Part shown: one piece after another, positions 21,569 through 33,000 of the stretch
How the letters are laid out: every line of letters begins with the position of its first letter
Numbering within the stretch: the stretch's first letter is position 1
Source: Rotaria macrura
Taxonomy: Eukaryota > Rotifera > Eurotatoria > Philodinida > Philodinidae
Reading direction: 5' to 3'
DNA: 64,000 nt
Assembly (NCBI GenBank): GCA_900239685.1
Contig: OENT01000458.1
Span: 49,328-113,327 of the forward strand
The notes under the pieces: model-generated
Database searches by the model: none
The model's input: the letters and a program-made list of their open reading frames with translations, nothing else
What the model was told of the DNA's origin: nothing
Position numbers and translations under genes: made by a program

Positions 21569-24533
21569 TTAAAAAATAACTTCATGTTGTTTCATCATTT
21601 CTTTCTGTCCTTCTTCGAGAACCAGCATCTGATCATGAATCTCACGATAATTCAGAATCATCTTCATATTTTCATAAACAACATCCAACTCATGACTGGA
21701 AGCTACATCGCGCATTCGTTGTACATATTCATGCTGACCCTTTTCCAATTCACTGATCAACTTCATATTCATCTCGTTTGGTCTATGCTGAGCACAAATC
21801 TCCTTTTCTTGTCGAATCATGTCCAGGAAACCGAGCATGAAAGAATCGCTTTGTGTACAACGCGCCGTATGAATAAGAAAATAAGAAAGCTCAGCGCTTG
21901 CCAAGTATAGTCGACGTAACATTTCGTACATCTCTTCAAGATGATAGTTGGAAGGAGATTTTCTCAACCGATATTCCAATATGTAATCAATCGGAACATG
22001 TCGACTACGATCACATGAACACGTTTTGCATTTATTGTGGAACAAATGTGGACGATCTGATGTGATCCAAAAACGAGCGATGCTGATCGTGGGACTTTTA
22101 CATAATTCACAAGTGGCAGTTGGAGAGAGAGTAGGTTTTGGACATAGAACAATTGATACGTCCGAAAGNATCAATCAAACGATTCGATTCTTTTACTGAT
22201 ACTGACCAGCTTCTTGCATATTCTTCTTTCTCTTCGTCACCGAATTTGATTTCGTTCTTTAATGCAACTAAATATCGAAACGATTCACTATCGAAACAGA
22301 ATGTGTTCGCTTTCTTAAAATCGATATCGTCCATCGATGATGACTCGAGCATCGCTGTCAATATTGGAGCTGTATTTCCAGGTGTGTAAAAGGTTGAACG
22401 AGCGTTTGTAAAACAGAAGGTAACGTTTTTACGTGCGGCAGGCGCAAGCAGAGAAAACAAATCATTCAAACATGTACGGAAAAAAATATTGAGTCGTGAC
22501 GAATTCGGTTTAAGAAGAAAACAAATAGCATTTATATGTTTGAGGTTATTGATATACTGTAGAATATGTTTCATATTTTGTTCGTCTTGATCGATACCAC
22601 GAGTATCACCGAAACCCGGTGTATCGATGATGCGAACTTTTTTTCTTGTCATACTGCTATCCGGCTTGAGATCGAATACGTAAGATCTACAACGTTGTGT
22701 AACCGATTGACCGACAGAATTAAAATTTTCATTTTGAAAACGATCGACTTCGCCGAACTTGACCAAAGTCTCTTGAAAATCTTCGCCGACTGTCATTATG
22801 AACGAGACTGGAATGATGGCAATGGGTTCATTTTGTTCAGCTTGTTGAAGTGATTTGAATGTAAGATAATTGGCGAAAGCATTGATGAAAGTCGATTTGC
22901 CAACACCAGATTCACCAAGAAGAAGAATATTGATATATTCATCGCTCGCTGGCAGTAATGGTGGTGATGGCTTAGGCTTGTATTGTATTTCATTTGGTGA
23001 CGACTGGAACTCTTCCTTGTGATGTCGTTGATTAGGAACTAATTCAATTGTTTTAGATGAGCCCATCTTAGGGTCTGATGTTTGTTCTCTATTATTGGTA
23101 CTATCTGATGATAAAAGAAATATATTTTGCAGTTTATAAGAGCAATAGGAAAAGTCAGCATAGACGAGGCTTAAACGAGGATTCTGTTTATGTTGCTCCA
23201 TTAAATGAAAGCGGATTTTGTGAAATTGTTGTAGATTATTCTTGTTTAAATTATCATCGGAGCAAATAATTCGGTAAAGATGATCATCGGGCATCAGTTT
23301 TTTTCTGATGCTTATTTCATTATCATCTCTAGTTATGCTACATTCTATGGCATTACAATATCTGAAATTTTGTTTTGATAAAGCATGAATTAAATTTGTC
23401 TTTGCTTCTAAATCATTTAGCTCCTGATAGAATTGATTAGTTTGATTAATGGATGTATTTTGTTTGTCAGACGTTATGGCATCACTAATAGCAGAGATTT
23501 CAAGCTGACCTTGACGATAATGTACCAATAATGTTGATAAGTATTCCATTTCATTTTGATATTCCTTCATCATGCGTAAACATTGTTGAAGTCTACCATA
23601 AAATATTCCTCGAATATAAGGTGGTACGAATTTTTGCAGATCTTTTTGAAAAAATTTCTTTAAACATAGAATGATCATTCTTCTTTTTACTATATATTTT
23701 TGAAGATTGTTACTGATATCTGAAGATAATTCATGATATAGGACATGATTTTCCATACGTTTTGGATTGAAAATTGGAAGTGGTTGAAGATGATAAGTAA
23801 TCGGAGGACAATATTTGGAATTTTGTTTAATGAATTTTAATTTATCAAGAAATTGATGAATTTTATTGTTACCTGTTAGATCACGTATATTAGAGTAAAA
23901 AGTAATAGTACTAATTGTTCGTAGCCGTTCGTGTTCGTCAGTAGTTAAATGTATCCCAGTATCGTTATTGTCACTTAGCGATCTACTTAATCTTTGTAGT
24001 ATATGATCGAATTCAACAACAAAATCAATTTCTGATGGTAATTGTAAGACCGCAAGAACATCGATACCGTAGGTAATACCAGTAATGATATGAGTCGCAT
24101 CCGTCGTGAACATAGTTGAATCAATTGATGGTAAATTTCTTAGAATTTCAATAGAAGCTTGATCTTCTCTATCGATCGAAGAATAATATATAAAACGTGT
24201 AAATTGATTTATCCTATATGGATAAGTTAAGATCGAAGCTAAGCCAACCCTTGGTGTTAATGTTAATAATAAGCTCAGTCGAAGATCATCTTCAATGTCT
24301 AAATTTTGAAGAATGTTTAAACTATCATTTGTACTACCATTTATAATGATGCATTTTGGTGATTGAGATGATTTCAATGATTGCTTTGAAATATTTATAT
24401 TATCTTGCTGAATTAAACAATCTCGATAGCAGTTATATAATGAACCGACATGACCGGAAGTATTAATTGCCTTACGTTTTGTGCCAGTTACTGATGAATT
24501 TTTCGATAATACTATAGAGTGATCCGACAACAT
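21569..24533 (-). CDS. SNTX/MACPF-like - P-loop GTPase - Cys/His fusion protein, copy D
   Basis: Second full-length member. I take the ATG at 24531-24533 as start (seven codons into an open frame that begins at a TTG). N-terminal marks: GSLYNCYRDCLI and, further on, ATHIITGITYGIDVLAVL, closer to the SNTX pattern than in copy A. The P-loop NILLLGESGVGKST, the G3 DTPGFGDTRG and the TNAR segment follow, then the CELC / CKTCSC-H module and the same end as copy B. A single N at 22169 shifts the frame: compared with copy B, 147 bp (49 codons) are missing exactly there. The coding break is therefore an assembly artefact, and the true protein should be about 1,036 residues. The region 22170-22930 is nearly identical to copy A, 21500-22168 to copy B, while the N-terminal half is diverged from both: a three-part mosaic. 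A TTTTTAG just upstream of the frame could be a splice acceptor, so an extra 5' exon is possible. Confidence 0.75.
22169..22169. other. single N marking an assembly gap inside copy D
   Basis: The left flank (TCCGAAAG) and right flank (ATCAATCAAACG) match copy B at 9520 and 9668. The 147 bp between them in copy B are absent here. The missing piece lies next to the stretch that is nearly identical among paralogues, where assemblers collapse reads. Confidence 0.8.
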
Positions 24534-27500
24534 ATTAAAGATGAATGTGTACAATCTAAAAATATGATTTATTTCGATAATTCCATCTATTTTGACCGTA
24601 CGATTAAAACATTAAACTAGAAACAATACATTCATTGTCTAGTGTCGAAATAGTTTCATACATCAATTTAAAACAAGATAAGATCTATACGTTAGACGAT
24701 TACTGAATTTATACCGTTTCAATCTCATCCTGTCAATCAATGTTAGAGAAATAGTGTATAATAAACATTGAGCCATGAATTATTCCTATCAGAATTGTAT
24801 TAGATATTTTCTGCACTGTAATAGATGAATTCGATGCAATCGAAGTTTAACTGACAAGCATAAATGATTATTACATTAGCGAATCATGTACAATAGATTT
24901 GCTAGTATAAATAATTCCTGTAGAAATTTAGAGTAGACAATAAAAGTCTTTCCTTCACAGGATATCAACCATTATGAAAGTTGGAAGTCTGAAGATTTGT
25001 GTTTAGATAGTTCATCAAGAATCTGTGATCAGAGACACAATTTTGTTTGAACTTCTTCAACTCATAAGGATTTATGGGAAATAAAAATGGACACTACCTA
25101 CATAGCCACTGTACTTGAAGAATCGCGAGAAAAAAAAAAGCTTTCTAATTCATCGAATGGCTCATTATATGATATTGTGTCTGAAGTATCTAAGCAAGTA
25201 TAGCTTCTCATTGAAGCTTACCTATTCTTGGTGTTACTGTGACTATTTTACAGTGATTGTTTTTGAGAAGAAAAATCGTATTGCGTTTTTTCAAGATGAG
25301 AACACAGTAATAATTTAGTGAACGAATATCAAACTGTTCGGAAAACGATATTGATAGTAGTACATTAATATCTTTAAGTTTCATGAAAAGAAGAATTGAG
25401 CAAAATTCAAAAGTGTCTATGTATATATATATATTGTACCAAAGTAATTCATCTTTCAAGTATAAAGCATGACTATCAACTGAACTCGAACTTCACTAAA
25501 AAAAATGACAAAATAATACTTTATTTGATAGATAGTAAAGCAAAACTGAATAGACAGTGCATCGCAAGTTAAAAATATAAATGCAATACATCATCGTTCT
25601 TCTTGTACTTGAGCAATAGTAGCAGAACTGTATCTCTGACCTACGCTATTGACGAAAGATGTACATATAAATCTTCAGACATCAAACTTTCAACATAATT
25701 GAAATTTCCTGAGTTGAAGACTTTTGTCGTCTATTGTATATACTGATAAGAACACAATGAATTATATCCATGCAAACGAAAAGACGACTGATCACATTGT
25801 AACTACTTACTTGGACAGTGCCAAATTACATATTCTTCTTTCATTTTCACCGATAGTGAATTTAATTTTACTTATATTGAATACAACAAATATTATTTAA
25901 CCTTGCAATATGTTTGTTCACTATACATTATAAAAGAACGGAAAAGAAGAAAAAAAAGTCATGCAAAAGTTTTATCGCAAAAAAAACACTTGTTTCAAAT
26001 GTATAAAAATACTTGTCTGTTGTATGATGTGTAAAATCGAATTTCTGAAATGAAAACAAATTTACATCGAATTGAAGCCAATCATGTTGTTTGTCTGTTC
26101 GATATAGTCGAGTTGCATTATCTTAGAATGTAAATTGTTGAAAACAATTATAACAGTAATTTTTAACTTTCCAATGTTACATACATATGTGAGACGAGCG
26201 AAACAACTATTGATATATGATTTGTGAATCATAAGGAAGCAGCATATTAATCTGAATGTTTATTTTAAGATCTTGACAAGCTACTCATTTGTACGATTTG
26301 TAGTGATACGATCGTTTATTTGACAATGAATTAAAACTTTTACAAGTACTTTATGAAGTTCAATGACAAAAAAATCTTTTAGGCTTTTAGATTAAGATGT
26401 TCTTAATGTAAATGAATCAGCATCAATGATTTTTAACGCACAATTTATAAGTGATTCAAATCATAATACAATCAAGGTAAAAATTTTCAATTATAAAAAT
26501 CATTATCATATTTCAATTCAACTTGTGATTTTCATGTATGCAAAAAGTAAAAATCATATCGATAAACGTGTCATTGAATTTTATTTGTGTTCATCACTGC
26601 TTATATATAGAACGAGTAGTTACTTTTCGAAGGCATCATTACAATTCGATCAATCACTAACCATCGTGTCTTCTTTAATACAAAAGAATTAGATTGTACC
26701 ATCGAATAAATTTGAATTTGTTGACATTGTTCTATGATCGAAATAATCGATCATCAGTGTTTTAAGTCCTAGTTTCTTTTTTACTATATTCCTACACAAT
26801 GAACTTATGATAAAATGCAACGAAATCGAATCTACTGAGATGTATAGTTTTCGATATGATCATCGTTCAATTAATATAAGTTTTTTTTTTTCGAATCGAT
26901 TTTCTTATCAGAATTAAATTTTTGAGTAACACAAAGTTGACATTGGTGAGAGAATTTTCGAATGAAACTTTGCAAACAATGAGCAACGTCTCTAATGGAA
27001 TTTTTATTAGAAAGATAGAGCTTCTATATTATCAATCTATTACGAACAGGTTTTCAACAGATGTTTGCAATGTCTTTCGATGAAAATATTTATTTTTCTA
27101 GAAGTTGAAGATACGTATTAATGAAAATTCTTCTACTCTAGTCAATGAACATTGACTTTGGTTAAAACAAATTATCATTATCATGGTTGAACGAAAAGAT
27201 TTGAAAATATTGCATGTAGATAGTGAGCACGAACTGAGGTTTTATAATAAATTAGATAGTAAAATTTTCGAAAGTCTCCTCAGCGCTTCTATAGAAGACA
27301 AAAATTATAAATAATCTATGTAGTTAGCATATAATCGTCGATACTTGCCACGGACTTATTCAGCATTTGATCGAATATTTACAGTTTCTGGAAAATAAAT
27401 CTCAACACGTATAAAATCTACATATGCCAAAACTTCAGGATATTAGAAGATTTATTATAATACTATTGTTCATGGCGAATCTTGCACAAGAGTAAGTAAA

Positions 27501-30037
27501 TCATTAATAGTTCATGATCTTTTTTCAAATAGAAACTTCGAGTTTCTCTCTAATTATCCAGTCTGTATAGGTTTTCCTATGAATATTCATGAATGGATAA
27601 AAATCTTCTTTCTCATACTATGAAATAAGGCATACGTGTAATTTATTGGTACTTACACGAATTTCTTGTAACAAGTCTGCTTTTCGATTATATAAAACTA
27701 TCATGTTCTAGATATCAAGTTAACGCAAGCGTTCCTGAATTTAAACATTTTCGAATGGCAAAAAATACAAAACTAGAAGCTGACATGTCATAGAAAAGTT
27801 TAGTTGTATTTAGGTATAGAGATTTTTATGGCAATTCAATGTTGCAAACAGGCTTCTTCAAATTATGCAAAAAATGGCAAACAACAATGACAATATGAAT
27901 TAACGAACCTTGATGCTGTTAATAGAAAACGTACTGTTCATGTTAAACACATGCGATAAGAAAAAGTGATGGATTAGATAAACAAATACAAGCGTTTATA
28001 ACAAAAAAAAACATCCGTGAATCAATTCATTCGTATATTAGAGTACAAGATTTGGTTTATACATATATCCTGGAATATACTCTACGGTATTTATACCGTT
28101 GATTTATTGTTGATAATCACTAATAATAAAAAATCTTGTTTTCAAAATTCAATCGATTGGAAATCACCTAATGTTACCATGTTCACAAAAAACGAATGAT
28201 TAGAAGCAATAAAAAAAGCATGAGAATCACTTTACAATGGAAAATATTTTACAAATATTTTCATAAAGGTTTTAAGGGGCATTTAGAAGAACAAGTGATG
28301 ACAACGTAAAAAGGCTCCTGAAGGGATAAATCTTAAAACATCATGTCAAAATCAAGATTTTCAATCAAAAGGAAGCAAATCAGGAAACTATATGGCATCA
28401 CTGTGACTACTGCTTCAGCGATCTTTCGTTGACAAATTAGGCTTTGGGGAATTTCATTCTCAGATTTTTCTCACCGTAGATAACTAAAAATTAAGAAAAA
28501 AATCATGAATGGTATTCGAAAAAATTCTATTAATATGTATAATGTTCTAATTAATGACATTATTCACATATCTCGAAATAGTTTAGACAAAATATTGAAA
28601 GAATCTTACCGATTTTGTTAGTGAAGATTTGATGAGTTTTAATGAAATCCGGAAAACATAATTCTAGTCGAATTTGAGATAATCGAACAGGACTTAAGAA
28701 TTCTGATAGGAACAGTACAATTGTTCCAGCCACAATGTCATTGTGAACTCATTGATGCGCACTTTGAACATGAACGTAAATTTCTTTATATAATACTTTT
28801 AATCACAGATTATTTTCATTCTATGTTTAAATTGATTTTCGTCAAGATTCATAACTTTTTCACGTACATACATAGGCAACGGAACGATGTTAGTCTAGGG
28901 TAGACTCGTTTTTCCAGACAAATCACGTTTCCCTACTGTAAAAGGTAGGATCGATGATAAATTGAAACTGACTAAAAAAACTCGGAGCATCAATTATAAT
29001 ATTACGATCTAAATCTATTTTTAATCATTCTGTAATTGATTTTAAGAAAAGTTTTCGTTGATTCATACAATTACTCAGATTATAATCGATTGAAACTTTA
29101 TTTTTCAATTACTTAAGATTGAATTTGGTTAAAATTTGTTAGAGTCATATGTTTGTAAATCAATATTAATTTGTTTTCAATTCTAATTCTTTTGCATGAG
29201 TCAGGGTCATTTAAGGGATTGTATCCGACGATCGTATATAATAGATAAGGTTGTACGTTTTATTGCAAGATTTTAATCTTGTGTAAATGAAATTACTATT
29301 CAAAGTGTTATTATTTTCAGACGCAATGTAAAAAAAAGAATGAGAATGAATTTTCAGAAAAAATTAAAAATTAAGCATTGAAAAATGTTTTCCTATAATT
29401 GATTGATTCAAGGAAAATCAGAATAAATCGTGTCGAAGCTTTTGTTGGTTCTGATGATGTTCTATTCTACTTTGAGTATAATTTAAATTGTTGACTTGAA
29501 ATTTCAATAGAAGATGGATTTTCCTTGAAACTGTTCTTCGACTTGTGTTTTTCTATGTTGAAAGGAAGACATCATTTGAACTTGTTTGGCTTGCATTTAT
29601 TTATGACAGTTCAAGGAATCATAAATAGAAGTGTGTAAAAAAATAATTCAGCTGTCTTATATTTACTACAAGGAGTTAGATATCGATATAAATGTCAACA
29701 CATACTTCGTTGTGCACGAGTTGGTAGGGAAGAAAATATAGACTCATCTTGTGAAGATGCAGCATCCGTTAGAAGAACAAAAACTAAACAATCATACAAG
29801 GAATTTTTAGATTGAATCGAGCCTATTTAAGAGTTTATCTTTGCTAGATTAAAACTATTGAAGCCATCACACTTTCAGCTTATGGTAGGCTTGAAGTTTT
29901 CTGACCCACTAGCTCCCACGCTTATGCATACATATATTCTATTGTATACGAATTGCAGCTGTTACAACAGCGGTCTTGAAAATATTTTGCTAACTGATAT
30001 ATTGTATAGAGTTTGAAACAATGTTAAACAATCAAGT
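24534..30037. other. 5.5 kb AT-rich stretch without supported genes
   Basis: It contains only ORFs below 90 codons in all frames, with no domain I recognise and no convincing exon chain. It has short poly-A/T tracts and no clear terminal repeats. It separates the GTPase-fusion cluster from the TIR gene. Confidence 0.45.
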
Positions 30038-33000
30038 TTACATAAATTTACAAATATTAGCACGAGAAGAAGGTGACAATTTAAATTGAGCATTTGCATT
30101 CGCTAATGAAATATAACGTTTAATTTCATGAAGAAAAGTTAGGTAGTCACCAATTGGTAATGTTCTATAATGTAGATTAGTCAATTCACTTTGTAACGTG
30201 TGATACATCGACTCGCGGTTGCTCATACAAATTTCGTAAAGTTGTAGTAGTCGATGACCATCCAATCGTGAACACAATAGAAGCAAATTATTATCAAGAT
30301 GATTTATTTGAAAAAATAATTTAACATGTTGATTGGTCCATTGAGTAATACAATTAGGTAGTTCACTACGAAAAGATACAATACAGAATATGAAAATACG
30401 AAAATGATATTCTATACCAGAGCTCCACGGAATGAGATGGAACAAGATCATTTTTTTTCTTTAACTTGCCACTTGAATATGCGGATAGAGTTTAAGGTGC
30501 TTTCGGAAAAAGTTAGAGAGAGAGAGAATGACAGAACCTTTGAGACTTCTAAAAGGTTGTGAGTCCTATTCGATACATGTTCTCCTATGAAACGGCTCTA
30601 GTCTCAAAAGAAAGACGAGTTCCAGAATATCGAAACCATTGTTTTAATATCGAGAACGGTTTTTCTGGGCGGTTCTGATTTCGAGTGACAGACAGGAGCT
30701 TTCAGAGACTTGAAGGGTTCTACAAAATTCCATTTTTATCATAAAACGCAAGTCTACATCCCAAAAATATCGACCATTTAATTTTTCTCAGATCAGTTAC
30801 TCGATGAGTAGTTTTTAAACTTGTGCTTTCTATAAAACTTTTCATTTTTTCAATAACAATTCACAAGAGAAGAGTTATGCCTAAAAGATGCAAGAATGGA
30901 TCGGACAACTAAACGGTCGTTCCGTGGAGCTGTATTCTACACTATTACTAATGTTATTTTTCGATAGTACAATTCATCTGTGACATTAGGAGTTTTTTAA
31001 TTAATCTCCTATTTCATGTACCTTAGGATTTAAATTTCAATCGATTGAGAAAATATTGACAAGGGCTCCTGTAAATTGAAATCGATTAGAACAACCATGT
31101 TTTCTTTTTTGTACAAGAGTGAATGTTTTGCTTGAATTGAGAAGGAACCTATCCGAATACTATTTTCGTCATTGTTGCTTACATATTCAAAATTATACAT
31201 TTTTGTTGTACTGAATGTCGAGAAAAACAAACTGTTCATTTTAGGAAATTCTCAGCTGAAAAATTGCAGATTTCGTTCCAATACTCGAAATTATAAAGTA
31301 AATATACAAGACATTGATGGTATGTTTGATGAAAATTCTTATTTTTTTTCTAAAGTTAAAAGGGCTAACTGACGTTTTTTATTTTATTCTATGAATAGAT
31401 GCATCTATGTCGTGTACGTATATACGTAAATATAACATCATTCTTCAACATCCGTACTCGTTCAGCTATGCATATTCTTTCATTCAATAGTATTTTGGGA
31501 AAATCATGACTGAATCATCGCTGTAAACTATACAATTTGCTTTTCATCTCGAATAGATAAGTCATTCGAACCCATTAAAATTAATTCGTTGCTATAATAT
31601 TCATTTCAATAAAGAACTAAGATGAGTATATTATAAATGACTGAAGCTAGATAAAAATCTACGATTTTTAACATTCGAAATAGCTGATAAAGCAGATATT
31701 TTTCACGTCGAAGAATATTCGAGAGTTTTTTATACGTGTAAAAGATGAATTTTTCAGTGTGAAAATGATAACTTTTTGTCTGAAATATACCGATCAAACG
31801 CAGTAAAATGTTTACAGGTCATAAATTACTAAATCCTACAGCATTTATCTCATATGATTTATAGGTCTTGCCATTTGTGATTTCAATCCATTATTTAAAA
31901 TTAAGAATATCACACTAGATTCCTGTCGGGTACGGTATGCGTAGGATAAAGGACTCAAATTACGACGGTGTCGATGTTTATGCGAAAAAAAACTAACTTT
32001 TACTAAGAAAAAATCAGTATTAAAATGTCGGGACAAACTTTCATTGAATTATTCACGACTTAGTGTGTTAGAAAAATTTCTATTAGAAATTCCAACAAGT
32101 TCGGCGGCAAGTAAACCGATTGTCAGTGCATATCTTTTGTTTCGTAGAAATTATATTATTGAAAAACGAGATAAGAAAATTGGTGATTGGGTACGTTGCA
32201 GTGAAACATCTGATGGTACAGCAGTTACTAGATCAAAATTGAAAGAAGGATACGAATACGAATTTCGTTTTATGACTGAAAATGCAAATGGTGTTTCGGA
32301 ATCATTAGTAACTGTACGAGGAGTTCTTGTTAAAAATCCATTTAGTATGTTTTTGTACAAGTTTTTATCGGTTTCAAACAATTCTTATTATCTAATAGAT
32401 ATACCTGGTCAACCGGGTACGCCTGAATGTTCGTCACATGATTGTGAACATAGTGAAATTAAATAGTCACCGCTAGGAAATGATGTTGTAATCCAGCTAG
32501 GGGATATGTTGTTGAACGACGAGAAAAAGCTAGTAAATGTAGAGAATGGACGAAAATTACTAAAGGTGAACTTCATCGGGTATGTTTGATGTATCTTTTC
32601 TTTTGCTGTTTTATTTTGAAAGCCCGTTTTACACGAGCAGTGAAAAAATTAGTCTTAAAGACTCATTGATTTATTCCGAAACACAGAAATCTTTAGTAAA
32701 AGGCGAAAGATTTTCTTGTGATTGTTTCGGAATCAGAGTTAATCTTTCGACATCGATAGCATACGTTTATAAATGTTATGATCGTGCAGAAATTACACAG
32801 TAGACAAATTGTCTTATTTGTTTTTTTATCTTCTTTCCTTTCTATCGAAAAATGTATGTAAACACACGTGTTCGCTATTATTTTTCTAGGCCAATTGGAC
32901 ATGTTTCAGTAGAAAAACGACCAAAGTTTAACGAAGAGATTATTATTGATATTTCATTCTAAACAAACTTTCGAAAGATTTTAAAATTTTGCATTGAATT

